This document shows, piece after piece, positions 8,027 to 15,416 of a stretch of DNA of 32,774 bases (position 1 is its first letter; the number at the start of each line of letters is the position of its first letter). The stretch lies in contig DCVK01000030.1 in NCBI GenBank assembly GCA_002335385.1, forward strand, positions 1 to 32,774, in the 5' to 3' direction. The position numbers and the translations under genes are program-made. Under the pieces are notes generated by a model. The model was given only the letters and a program-made list of their open reading frames with translations, made no database searches and was not told the origin of the DNA. This stretch comes from Candidatus Aminicenantes bacterium UBA2190. Lineage in GTDB: Bacteria; Acidobacteriota; Aminicenantia; UBA2199.

Positions 8027-10992
8027 TCGGACTCCAGGAGGACCTGGTCGGCCGGACCTGCGCACGGGTGCTCGAGAACCGCGAAGGCAACGACCTCTCC
8101 GCCACGGCGGTCATCTTTCCCAGCAAGCGTTTCGGCTTCTTCCTGCGCCAGGAACTGGCGGCCGCCATGAAGGGCAATTTCTTCCCGCCGGCCCTGCACC
8201 CGGTCGAGCCTTTCTTCGAAACGCTGTTCAAGCTCAACTTCCCGGGGTTCCGTGTCCTCAACGAGCTGGAGGCGGCGCATGCGCTTCACGAAAGCGTCCT
8301 CTCCGTGTTTCCCGGGGGAATGTACGGCAACCGGGAGATCGCCGGCTTCGCCGCCTTTCTGCCCTGGGCGCGGAAGCTCCAGTCCGCCCTGGAGGAGATA
8401 CTGGCCGAAGGGGGCCGGACCGAGGGGATCAACTGGGAAACCTACAAGGAGTTCGCAGAACTCGGGGACTACCACAAGCCGTACAAGGAATTCATCCAGG
8501 GACTCCCCGGGCTGTCGGCGGACCTGCAGGCTCGCCTGCGCAAGCGCCATCAAGCGACCGTGGGCATGGCCTGTCGCGACGTGGCCGAGCTGGCCGCCCA
8601 GGGGAAGCTGGAGGTCCCGGGGGAAACGCATTGGCTCTTCAGCGGCTTCAACGCCATGAACACCTGCGAACGGGCTCTCTTCCGCTTTTTCAAGGATCAC
8701 CACGGGGCACGCCTGATCCTGCGCACCGACCCGAAAGCGCTGGATGATCCGCTGTCGCCATTTTCCCTGCAAAACGACACCATCCACTCCCTGGGGCTGG
8801 AGCGCCTCGACCCCGCCTCCTCCCCGGCCTGGAACGATTTGGCTGAAAAAGTGACCCTCCATCCCTGCGACGGCGTGGAAAGCGAAGCCCTCCAGGCCTT
8901 CCGCATCCTGAAAGAGGCCTGCCGCGACCGCGATGAGGAGGGCTTGAGGAGGGTGGCCGTCCTGCTTCCCGCCGCCTCCTCGCTCATCCCGTTCGTCCAG
9001 GGGGCGGTCTCGCGCTTCGACCAGGAAAAGGCCCCGCTGCCCTTCAACATCACCCTGGGCTATCCGCTGGAACGCACACCGATGATGCAGTTGCTCAACG
9101 CCATTCTCGCGGTCCTGGAGAATGCCGATCCGGGCATGATCCCCTCCGGAGACTACCTCCAGCTCATCCGCCATCCCTATGTGAAAATTTCGGGCGGCGC
9201 GGACGACATGGAACCCTTGAAACGGGGCATCCACCTGCTGGAGAACATTATCAACGGCGAAAACCTGACCCGCTTCGTTATCGATGAACTGGAGGCGAAA
9301 CTCGCCGTCAAGGTCAAGGCGGCCGCCGGGGAAACAGGCCTTGAACTGGCCGGAGAGATCGCGGCCCAGGTCGCGGCCATGCACCGGCGCTTCATCCCGC
9401 AGGGGGTCATGGACATCCGGCGGCTGCTCGCCTTTCTGCGCGGCGCCCTGGAAAGCGTTGGCAGCAAGGCCAATCGCGAAGCCCACCTGTTCCTCAACGA
9501 GTATGCCGCCACGACGCTGGAGGCGCTGGCGGAGCTGGAGGATTTCGCTGCGGCTTATGGGGAGGCTTTCCGCGGCGCCGATGCGCCCGGCCTGGCCGGA
9601 CTGGTGCGTTCCCATTTCGCCGGCCGCACGATCCGCTTCGTGGGCTCGCCGCTGCAGGGGATCCAGGTGATGGGGCCCCTCGAGTTCCGCGGCCTCAGCT
9701 TCGACGAGGTCGTCGTACTCGATGCCCTGGAAGGCATTTTGCCCGGGACCGCCAAGTACGACCCGATCCTGCCCGCCGACATCCGCGCCATCTTCGGCAT
9801 CCGCGACCATGGCGATTGGGAAAGGATATACGCCTTCAATTTCTTCTCCATGCTGGGGGCGGCCCGGCGCGTCCATATTTTGTACCCAGGCAAGGGAGAG
9901 GACGGCAAGGAGCGCGGCCGCAGCCGCTTTATCGAGCGCATCGCTTTCGAGATCGAAAAAAGGACCGGGCGGCTTCCGGAGGCGAAAACGGATCCCCTGC
10001 CCTTCGCCATCGGCTCCCGAGCGCCCGGAAAGGCGCAAAAGAGCCGGGCGGTTCGGGAACGGCTCGGGTCGATGAAATTGTCCCCGTCGGCGCTGGAGGA
10101 TTACGTCAAGTGCCCGCTGCAATTCTACTATAAAAGGATCCTCGGCTTGAAGGAACGGGAAGAGGTCATTGACGAAACCGAGAACAGTCCGATCGGCATC
10201 ATCGTCCACCAAGCGCTGCAGAATTTTTATGTGAAATTCCCGGATGCCGACCCGCGGCTCCAGGTCCCCCAGGATGTCCTGGACGCCGAGCTGAAAATAT
10301 TCGTTGCCGCGGCTTTCCGCCGCTTCACGTTCGATCCCGAGATCGGGCTGGAGAAGATCCGTTCCTGGACCATCCACGAGCGGCTGCGCCGGTTCATCAT
10401 GGAGGATCGGCAGCGGATGGCCAGCGGAGGGATCCGCGTGGAAGCGGTCGAAAAAGAACTGGAGATCCAGTTCCCGGTTCCCGGATTGAAGGCCCCGGTG
10501 CGCCTGACCGGGAGGATCGACCGCTGCGAGGCCCAGGGAGAGATCCTGCGCGCCATCGACTACAAAACGGGCGGCAGCTTCAGATTGAATTCCGACAACA
10601 TGCGGCAAGACACTTTTTCAAGGGAAAAGCTCATGGGAACGGACGACCGGGAGGCGCTGCGGGCGTTGAACGGCTTTCGCGAAAAGTACCAGGGCCTGCA
10701 GCTGCTGCTGTACCTGCTGTTCCTGTCCCGGACCGGGAACCGGGACTGGGGACGGCTGGATGGCGCCTACATGTTGCTGCGCAACAGGGAGAACTTCTAT
10801 AAGCCCCTGTTCGCCGGAAAGGATGGGGAGCCTGTCGCTGTCCATGAAAAAAGGGCCGTCATGGAGTCGTTTCACGGCGATCTCGAAGTCGTACTGACCG
10901 ATCTTTTCACCAGGGAATATTTCCTGGCCAACCCGGGCGACGAACGCCATTGTTCCTATTGCCCCTTCCGCCTCCCCTGCGGCAATTTGTGA
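8014..10992 (+). CDS. addB: AddB-like PD-(D/E)xK nuclease with Fe-S cluster
   Basis: Partner nuclease of AddA; 992 residues from ATG 8014, which is preceded by GAGGAGG at 8003-8009 inside addA. The N-terminal part (AVIFPSKRFGFFLRQELAA) lacks a Walker A motif, consistent with an inactivated helicase scaffold like other AddB proteins. The nuclease domain shows SPSALEDYVKCPLQFYYKR (C700), GRIDR, AIDYKTGG (D849) and LQLLLYLL. C980, C983 and C989 in HCSYCPFRLPCG complete the four-cysteine Fe-S staple typical of AddB-type nucleases. The in-frame upstream start at 7963 is inside addA without a ribosome-binding site and is rejected. No other rec genes adjoin. Confidence 0.9.
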   Translation: MLELIGLQEDLVGRTCARVLENREGNDLSATAVIFPSKRFGFFLRQELAAAMKGNFFPPALHPVEPFFETLFKLNFPGFRVLNELEAAHALHESVLSVFPGGMYGNREIAGFAAFLPWARKLQSALEEILAEGGRTEGINWETYKEFAELGDYHKPYKEFIQGLPGLSADLQARLRKRHQATVGMACRDVAELAAQGKLEVPGETHWLFSGFNAMNTCERALFRFFKDHHGARLILRTDPKALDDPLSPFSLQNDTIHSLGLERLDPASSPAWNDLAEKVTLHPCDGVESEALQAFRILKEACRDRDEEGLRRVAVLLPAASSLIPFVQGAVSRFDQEKAPLPFNITLGYPLERTPMMQLLNAILAVLENADPGMIPSGDYLQLIRHPYVKISGGADDMEPLKRGIHLLENIINGENLTRFVIDELEAKLAVKVKAAAGETGLELAGEIAAQVAAMHRRFIPQGVMDIRRLLAFLRGALESVGSKANREAHLFLNEYAATTLEALAELEDFAAAYGEAFRGADAPGLAGLVRSHFAGRTIRFVGSPLQGIQVMGPLEFRGLSFDEVVVLDALEGILPGTAKYDPILPADIRAIFGIRDHGDWERIYAFNFFSMLGAARRVHILYPGKGEDGKERGRSRFIERIAFEIEKRTGRLPEAKTDPLPFAIGSRAPGKAQKSRAVRERLGSMKLSPSALEDYVKCPLQFYYKRILGLKEREEVIDETENSPIGIIVHQALQNFYVKFPDADPRLQVPQDVLDAELKIFVAAAFRRFTFDPEIGLEKIRSWTIHERLRRFIMEDRQRMASGGIRVEAVEKELEIQFPVPGLKAPVRLTGRIDRCEAQGEILRAIDYKTGGSFRLNSDNMRQDTFSREKLMGTDDREALRALNGFREKYQGLQLLLYLLFLSRTGNRDWGRLDGAYMLLRNRENFYKPLFAGKDGEPVAVHEKRAVMESFHGDLEVVLTDLFTREYFLANPGDERHCSYCPFRLPCGNL

Positions 10993-11006
10993 GCCGGACG
11001 AACTCA

Positions 11007-11034
11007 GTGAAAAGTGAACTGTGAGCTGTGAAGC
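11007..11034. repeat. Heptameric tandem repeat, four GTGAnnn units
   Basis: Four consecutive 7-bp units GTGAAAA, GTGAACT, GTGAGCT and GTGAAGC start 15 bp after the addB stop. The first four bases are invariant and the last three vary. The unit sequence differs from the heptads at 28674 and 29741, but the period is the same. Confidence 0.7.
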
Positions 11035-11121
11035 GGGAAAGTCCGGAAGCATCCGGCCGACTCGTTGCGGTCAGCTTTCCCTTTCCGCCTTTCACCATTC
11101 TCCATGGGCATTTTTCGCTTT

Positions 11122-11166
11122 AAAAAAAAAGGACGGGCCCTCGCGGGCCCGTCCTCTGTTTTTTTT
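11122..11166. terminator. Strong bidirectional rho-independent terminator
   Basis: A perfect 10-bp GC stem, GGACGGGCCC (11131-11140) with GGGCCCGTCC (11145-11154), closes a TCGC loop. It is flanked by nine A on the left and, after TCTG, eight T on the right. It lies between the convergent addAB operon and the RRM gene, so it can stop transcription from both sides. The bases between addB and the terminator hold the heptad repeat and no gene; the 44 bp between it and the RRM stop hold a weak AGCTGNN doublet only. Confidence 0.93.
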
Positions 11167-11210
11167 CGAACTATACTCTAGTTCTTGGCTTTACAGCTGG
11201 CAGCTTGCGC

Positions 11211-11504
11211 TTACCAGCGGTTGCCGCCGCCGAAGCGGTCGCGTTCGCGGTTGCCGCCTTCGGTTTTCGGCTTGGCCTCGTTGACCTTCATGGGACGGCC
11301 TTTCAGCTCTTTGCCATTGAGGGCCTTGATGGCCGCCAGGGCTTCCTCTTTCTCCGGCATCTCAACGAAGCCGAAGCCCCTGGGCTTGTTCGTGAACTTG
11401 TCCTTGATGATGGTCGCTGAAGCCACCTGGCCAAATTCCTCAAAAGACTTGCGCAACTCTTCTTCCTGGATCTCCCAGGGCAGGTTACCGACGTAGATGT
11501 TCAT
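11211..11504 (-). CDS. Single-RRM RNA-binding protein
   Basis: A 97-residue protein made of one RNA recognition motif plus a short Gly/Arg-rich tail (GGNRERDRFGGGNRW). RNP2 is IYVGNL at residues 3-8 and RNP1 is RGFGFVEM at 42-49, both with the aromatic RNA-stacking residues. Proteins of this type are known in cyanobacteria (Rbp, cold-associated) and many other bacteria. The ATG follows GGAGG at good spacing. It is monocistronic, between the bidirectional terminator and the queE end. The promoter at 11695-11742 gives a leader of about 180 nt, long for this genome and suggestive of post-transcriptional control. Confidence 0.92.
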   Translation of the reverse strand: MNIYVGNLPWEIQEEELRKSFEEFGQVASATIIKDKFTNKPRGFGFVEMPEKEEALAAIKALNGKELKGRPMKVNEAKPKTEGGNRERDRFGGGNRW

Positions 11505-11540
11505 TCAAACCTCCGATTTGAGTTTTTGATTTGTGAACAT

Positions 11541-11690
11541 TCAGCTTGAAATTCCTTCCGGTAGTCCGAGCCCTGGGATCATGGAAATCTCGTCTTCAGC
11601 GATGACGATGGGATTTGTCCAAATCTTGTGGGGATCTTCGGCAAACCAACGAGGTTTCAAATTCTTGAACCATTCACTGAACTCAATCAT
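11541..11690 (-). CDS. Possible 49-residue protein in the RRM gene leader
   Basis: An open frame from ATG 11690 (MIEFSEWFKN...) to TGA 11541 fills most of the leader of the RRM gene. Its ATG lies 4 nt past the -10 hexamer, so it could only be translated from a leaderless or slightly upstream-starting transcript; no Shine-Dalgarno is present. The composition (several Trp, Pro, Asp/Glu) looks protein-like, but third-position GC is lower than in neighbouring genes and I recognise no family. The alternative is non-coding leader RNA. The in-frame extension to 11810 runs through the promoter and is not credible. Confidence 0.3.
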   Translation of the reverse strand: MIEFSEWFKNLKPRWFAEDPHKIWTNPIVIAEDEISMIPGLGLPEGISS

Positions 11691-11694
11691 GCGC

Positions 11695-11742
11695 ATTATA
11701 ACCCGGATCAACGAAAAATGCAATAAAAAATATTTTTTTTTT
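11695..11742 (-). promoter_or_regulatory. Strong promoter of the RRM gene with UP-like A/T tract
   Basis: On the minus strand TTGCAT (11723-11718), 17 bp and a perfect TATAAT (11700-11695). Immediately upstream of the -35 is a run of ten A followed by TATTTTTTA (11742-11724). It contains AAAAATATTTT, which fits the core of the UP-element consensus, though a few bases closer to the -35 than ideal. This is the most promoter-like sequence in the window. Confidence 0.75.
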
Positions 11743-11763
11743 GCGGCGACCCGAAGGGCCCGC

Positions 11764-12375
11764 TCAGCGGATGCCGAATACGGCGTGCAGCTGCAGCCCC
11801 AGCCTGACATCGGGGACGCCGGCGGCGCAGCAGGCCTCGTAAAAGTCGAAGGTGCGGCGAAAGCGCTGGCGGTCCTTCCGCTCGGGCTGCAGGATAATGG
11901 GCGCTGCGCTGCGGCCGCGCATTTTTTTCACGACCCGCAGATCGAGGGCCGGCGTCACCAGCAGCTTGATCTCCGCGGCCTTGGCCCAAAGCCGCGGATG
12001 AACCTTGTAGCAGGACACATCCTTGGGCGAGACCGTCCACCAGTCGCAGGGCAGGTCCTGGAAGCGCAGGCCGTTGGTCTCGATGGCGAGGAACCAGCGC
12101 CGGCGCCGGCAGGCGGCGGCCAGTTCACCCAGGTCCTGCTCCAGCGGCTCGCCGCCGGTGAGGACCAGCCGCGCCCCGGGGCGATCGGCCTGGATGGCTG
12201 CGACGGCCGCGACGATCTCCTTGACACTCCGCTCGCGGCCGCGCGACCAGGCCAGGCGGGTATCGCAGTAGGCGCAGCGCAGCGAGCAGCCGGCCAGGCG
12301 CACGAAGATGGAGGAAACGCCGCTGTTCAACCCCTCGCCCTGGGCCGACCAGAAGATCTCATTGATCTTCGGCAT
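11764..12375 (-). CDS. queE: 7-carboxy-7-deazaguanine synthase QueE (radical SAM)
   Basis: Converts 6-carboxy-tetrahydropterin to 7-carboxy-7-deazaguanine in the queuosine/7-deazapurine pathway. From ATG 12375 the protein has 203 residues, starting MPKINEIFWSAQGEG, the usual QueE opening with substrate contacts. The radical-SAM cluster is C30-x3-C34-x2-C37 (CSLRCAYCD), followed by the GGEP motif (LTGGEPL) and the TVSPKD segment. The gene overlaps the end of queD by 17 nt. The frame stays open upstream to 12489, but that part is shadow of queD. Confidence 0.93.
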   Translation of the reverse strand: MPKINEIFWSAQGEGLNSGVSSIFVRLAGCSLRCAYCDTRLAWSRGRERSVKEIVAAVAAIQADRPGARLVLTGGEPLEQDLGELAAACRRRRWFLAIETNGLRFQDLPCDWWTVSPKDVSCYKVHPRLWAKAAEIKLLVTPALDLRVVKKMRGRSAAPIILQPERKDRQRFRRTFDFYEACCAAGVPDVRLGLQLHAVFGIR

Positions 12376-12706
12376 ACGCGGCCCCCGCGTCCTCCGATTC
12401 CCAGACGATGACCTTGACGACGGGGTATTTTTCCTTGATCTGCCGGTAGAAATGGCGCGCCAGGTTCTCGGCCGACGGCGAAAAGTCATAGGCCTCGTTG
12501 AGCACCTTGTGATCCGGCACCAGGGCGCGCAGGTATTCCTTGATCGGGCCGAAATCGATGGAGATGCCCGACTTGTCCAGTTCGGTCGTGCGCAGGCGGA
12601 CCTCCAGCTCGAAGGTATGGCCGTGCATTTTCTCGCACTTGCCCTTGTAGTTCTCCAGAAAGTGGGCCGAGGAGAATTTCTGTCGTACCACCAGTTCCCA
12701 GCTCAT
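12359..12706 (-). CDS. queD: 6-carboxy-5,6,7,8-tetrahydropterin synthase QueD
   Basis: A 115-residue PTPS/QueD-family enzyme converting dihydroneopterin triphosphate to 6-carboxy-tetrahydropterin. Zinc ligands H15 (FSSAHFL), H28 and H30 (MHGHTFELEV) are present, as is the catalytic C24 (KCEKMHGH). C-terminal family features are LDHxxLN-like (PDHKVLNE), SAENLARHFY and the VWESE motif with the pterin-anchoring Glu. The start overlaps the queC stop as ATGA. Together with queC and queE it supplies preQ0; no queF, tgt or queA is visible in this window. Confidence 0.95.
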   Translation of the reverse strand: MSWELVVRQKFSSAHFLENYKGKCEKMHGHTFELEVRLRTTELDKSGISIDFGPIKEYLRALVPDHKVLNEAYDFSPSAENLARHFYRQIKEKYPVVKVIVWESEDAGAAYAEDQ

Positions 12707-13425
12707 GTTTTTCCCTCCTGGCGCAGCCGCAGCAGCAGCGGGTCTTCCATCCCCAGTTCAGCGAAGGCCCGCGAGCGGATGTCGCAGGACGGACAGCGCA
12801 GGCAGGGGACTTCGCCGCCGCGGTAGCAGGATACCGAATGGGAATAATCGGCCCCGAGCCCGATGCCCAGGGCGATGATCTCCCTTTTGTTCAGGCGCGC
12901 CAGGGGCGTGACGACCTTGAAGCGGGCCCCTGGATGACCCGGCGGCCGGCGCCCGGCGCGTCGCGCCGAAGTCCCCTCGTTGACCGCCGCCGTCATCTTG
13001 CGGACGAAGGCCGCGCTCGTATCGGGATAATCGGGGCTGTCCACGGAGTTGAAGCCCGTCACCAGGCGCCGGCAGCCGTGCGACTCGCCGCAGGCGGCGG
13101 CGATGGCCAGGAAAATGCCGTTGCGGAACGGGACGTAGGTCGAGGGCGGGCCGGGCTCGCGCCGGGACTCGGCCAGGGAGGCGGCGATGGGCCGTCCGTC
13201 CGCCAGCAGCGCCGAGGCGAGGAGCCCGCGCAGCGGCAGCTCGACGACGTCGCATTCGATCCCCAGCCGGGCGGCGGCCCCGCGGGCCAGCGTCACCTCG
13301 ATGCCGTGCAGCTGGCCGTAGTCGAAAACGAGCGCCCGCAGCGGCGCGAACCGTTCCCGCGCCCAGTAGAGTGCCGTGGTCGAGTCGATGCCGCCGGAGA
13401 AGAGGACGATGGCGCCTTGTTTCAT
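12703..13425 (-). CDS. queC: 7-cyano-7-deazaguanine synthase QueC
   Basis: ATP-dependent enzyme that turns 7-carboxy-7-deazaguanine into preQ0. From ATG 13425 it has 240 residues: the PP-loop SGGIDSTT at 10-17, FDYGQLHGIE, the segments YVPFRNGIFLAIA and GFNSVDSPDYPDT, and a C-terminal zinc site with four Cys (SVSCYRGGEVPCLRCPSCD). An in-frame ATG at 13449 lies upstream, but the promoter -10 sits between the two, and 13425 puts the PP-loop at the usual position. A TACAAT -10 ends 6 nt before this ATG and no Shine-Dalgarno is present, so the mRNA is probably leaderless. First gene of queC-queD-queE. Confidence 0.94.
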   Translation of the reverse strand: MKQGAIVLFSGGIDSTTALYWARERFAPLRALVFDYGQLHGIEVTLARGAAARLGIECDVVELPLRGLLASALLADGRPIAASLAESRREPGPPSTYVPFRNGIFLAIAAACGESHGCRRLVTGFNSVDSPDYPDTSAAFVRKMTAAVNEGTSARRAGRRPPGHPGARFKVVTPLARLNKREIIALGIGLGADYSHSVSCYRGGEVPCLRCPSCDIRSRAFAELGMEDPLLLRLRQEGKT

Positions 13426-13431
13426 GGGGCC

Positions 13432-13460
13432 ATTGTACCCCAAGAACATGGAGAAACCAA
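13432..13460 (-). promoter_or_regulatory. Promoter of queCDE, placing +1 at the queC start codon
   Basis: On the minus strand TTGGTT (13460-13455), 17 bp and TACAAT (13437-13432). Six bases separate the -10 from the queC ATG, so a standard +1 falls on the A of the start codon. The -35 lies a few bases beyond the end of the MFS gene. Confidence 0.6.
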
Positions 13461-13462
13461 CA

Positions 13463-14731
13463 CTAGGAGGTCATGGCCGCCGGCGCCGGCCGCTTGGGGA
13501 AGCCACGGGCGAAGGCCAGGGTGCCGGCCAGGCAGAGCGCGCCGCCGCCGGCAACGGTCAGGCGTACGCCGACGAGGCTGGCCAGGGCGCCGACGATCAG
13601 GCTGCCGATGGGCATCGTCCCCATGGAGAACATGATATAGATGCTCATCACCCGCGCCCGCATGTCGTCGCTGACCCGGTGCTGCAAATAGGTATTGGCC
13701 GAGGCCATCTGCACCATCATGCCCAGGCCGACGAACAGCATCAGCGGCATGGCCTGCCAGAAATGGCGCGCCTGCGAGAGGGCGATCAGGCCCAGACCGA
13801 AAAGCGCCGAACCGCCGACCAGCGCCCTCTCGATCCCCGCCGCTTCCCGGCGCGCGGCCAGGGCCAGGGCGCCCAGCAGCGCACCGCAACCGGCCGCGCC
13901 CATCAGGAATCCCAGGCTGCTGGGCCCGCCGTCGAGTATCCTGCTCACGAAGACCGGCATCAGGGTGACGTAGGAAACACCGAACAGGCTGACCCAGGCA
14001 ATGAGAAAGATGACCCGGCGGATGGGCCGGCTGCGGAAGGTGTAGGCGAACCCCTCGCGCAGCCCCGGCCAGAAGTCCAGCAGGCGGCGCTGCCGCAGGC
14101 GGGCGGGGAACCTCATGGCCAGCAGGGCGAAGATCACCGCCAGGTAGCTGACGCCGTTGATCAGGAAGCAGATGCCCTCCCCGGCCAGGCCGACCAGGAT
14201 GCCGGCCAGCGGCGGTCCGACCAGGCGGGCGCCGTTGAACATGGCCGAATTCAGGGCGATGGCGTTGCCCAGGTCCTCCCGGCGTTCGACGACCTGCACG
14301 ATGAAGGAGTGGCGGGCGGGCGCGTCAAGGGCATTGGCCACGCCGAGGAGAAAAGCCAGCGGCAGCAAGTGCCAGGGGGCGATGGTGCCGCTGAACATCA
14401 GCGCCGCCAGAACCAGCGCCTGGCCCATGGCCAGGACCTGGGCCGCGAGCATGATGCGCATGCGGTCCCAGCGGTCGGCCAGGACACCGGCCAGGGGCGA
14501 CATGAACAGCACGGGGAACTGGGCGAAGAAGGCCACCAGTCCCAGGTGCAAGGCGGAGCGGGTCAGGCGATAGACCAGCCAGCCCATGGCCACCTGCTGC
14601 ATCCAGGCACCGGTCAGCGAGATGCCCTGGCCGCCGAAATAGAGGCGGTAGTTGCGATAGCGGAATGCCCGCAGGGTGGACTTCAGACCGGCGAACCGCG
14701 CCGTGGGTCGGGGTGCGCTGGCCATGCTCAA
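13463..14731 (-). CDS. MFS exporter, DHA3/EntS-like
   Basis: A 422-residue major facilitator with about 12 hydrophobic segments. Features of the DHA3 (EntS/enterobactin-exporter-like) group are the early FRYRNYRLYFGGQGISLTGAWMQQVAMGWLVYRLT region, the motif-A-like loop SPLAGVLADRWDRMRIM, and NALDAPARHSFIVQVV after TM4. Substrate is unknown. Two starts are possible: TTG 14731, which overlaps the mntP stop as TTGA, or ATG 14725 two codons later; neither has a clear Shine-Dalgarno, suggesting coupling to mntP. The gene ends just before the queC promoter without a visible terminator hairpin. Confidence 0.88.
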   Translation of the reverse strand: MSMASAPRPTARFAGLKSTLRAFRYRNYRLYFGGQGISLTGAWMQQVAMGWLVYRLTRSALHLGLVAFFAQFPVLFMSPLAGVLADRWDRMRIMLAAQVLAMGQALVLAALMFSGTIAPWHLLPLAFLLGVANALDAPARHSFIVQVVERREDLGNAIALNSAMFNGARLVGPPLAGILVGLAGEGICFLINGVSYLAVIFALLAMRFPARLRQRRLLDFWPGLREGFAYTFRSRPIRRVIFLIAWVSLFGVSYVTLMPVFVSRILDGGPSSLGFLMGAAGCGALLGALALAARREAAGIERALVGGSALFGLGLIALSQARHFWQAMPLMLFVGLGMMVQMASANTYLQHRVSDDMRARVMSIYIMFSMGTMPIGSLIVGALASLVGVRLTVAGGGALCLAGTLAFARGFPKRPAPAAMTS

Positions 14732-15291
14732 CCCGCTTTAAGGTGCGCGAGCAGGATCTTGAGGCCGATGGCTACCAGGATCAGGCCGCCCAGCAGCTCG
14801 GCCCGGCCCGCGAGCCGGACGCCGAAGCGCCGGCCGGCGATAGCGGCCAGCAGCGAGAGGAGAAAGGTCACCAGGCCGATGAGCAGCACCGGCAAGGCGA
14901 TGTCGACCCGGAGCGCCGAAAAGCTCAAGCCCACGGCCAGCGCGTCAATGCTGGTGGCCAGCGCCAGGCCCAGCATCGTCATCAGCCCCAGGCGCGCCGG
15001 CTGCGCGCGGCACTCCCCGCCCCGCTGCGATCCGACGATCATCCGGCCGCCGATGAAGGCCAGCAGGATGAAGGCGACCCAATGATCGAAGTCCGCGATG
15101 AGCGACTTGAATCCCAGCCCGGCCAGCCAGCCGGCCAGCGGCATCAGCGCCTGGAAGAAGCCGAAGAGGAGGGATAGGGAGAGGGCCTGGCGCAGATCCA
15201 CCCTGGGGGCGGCGCAACTGCTGGCCAGGGAGACGGCGACGGCGTCGAGCGAAAGGCCCAGGGCAATGAGCAGGATGGTCGTCAGGTCCAT
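14728..15291 (-). CDS. mntP: Manganese efflux pump MntP
   Basis: A 187-residue inner-membrane protein (E. coli MntP is 188) with six hydrophobic segments in two repeats. Each repeat carries the family's conserved acidic motif: LGLSLDAVAVSLA near residue 12 and LATSIDALAVGLSFS near 110. It exports Mn2+. ATG 15291 is chosen from homology; there is no good Shine-Dalgarno. A 15-codon ORF in another frame begins soon after the predicted transcription start and ends 4 codons into mntP. The leader is about 43 nt, too short for the yybP-ykoY manganese riboswitch often found with mntP. Confidence 0.92.
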   Translation of the reverse strand: MDLTTILLIALGLSLDAVAVSLASSCAAPRVDLRQALSLSLLFGFFQALMPLAGWLAGLGFKSLIADFDHWVAFILLAFIGGRMIVGSQRGGECRAQPARLGLMTMLGLALATSIDALAVGLSFSALRVDIALPVLLIGLVTFLLSLLAAIAGRRFGVRLAGRAELLGGLILVAIGLKILLAHLKAG

Positions 15292-15329
15292 CGCGGGGCG
15301 CAGGGAGCGATCGGCTGCATGAGGCTCAT
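15282..15329 (-). CDS. Possible 15-codon upstream ORF overlapping the mntP start
   Basis: ATG 15329 lies 11 nt past the mntP -10 hexamer. It opens a frame (MSLMQPIAPCAPRWT) that stops with TGA at 15284-15282, inside the first codons of mntP. Position relative to the promoter is the same as for the small ORF before the DUF5683-like gene. It may couple translation into mntP, which has no clear ribosome-binding site. It may equally be chance. Confidence 0.2.
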   Translation of the reverse strand: MSLMQPIAPCAPRWT

Positions 15330-15340
15330 GGGGAAATCCC

Positions 15341-15369
15341 ACTGTAGCAAAGGCCAGGCCGGCTGTCAA
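15341..15369 (-). promoter_or_regulatory. Promoter of mntP-MFS
   Basis: On the minus strand a perfect TTGACA (15369-15364), 17 bp, then TACAGT (15346-15341) preceded by TG at the extended -10 position. The predicted start near 15334 leaves a leader of about 43 nt. Confidence 0.65.
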
Positions 15370-15416
15370 ATGGCGGCGTCCCCTTGGCCAGGCCGTGCAG
15401 ACGGCGGCCCGCGCTT

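Noticed and set aside
7948..10608. 886-codon open frame on the minus strand opposite addB
   Set aside because: High-GC antisense shadow. The plus-strand frame has complete nuclease and Fe-S motifs, while the antisense frame has no recognisable motif or ribosome-binding site.
4730..10992. Anti-phage helicase-nuclease system
   Set aside because: The pair has the standard AddA and AddB domain order with the Fe-S staple, next to housekeeping genes. A normal double-strand-break repair role is sufficient.
11800..13450. Possible defence system using 7-deazaguanine DNA modification (queCDE as a dpd-like island)
   Set aside because: Only the preQ0 genes are present. No dpdA-like transglycosylase, restriction or phage genes lie nearby, so ordinary queuosine synthesis is the simpler reading.
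15292..15340. yybP-ykoY manganese riboswitch in front of mntP
   Set aside because: The leader from the predicted start is about 43 nt, too short for the riboswitch, and no paired domains are visible.
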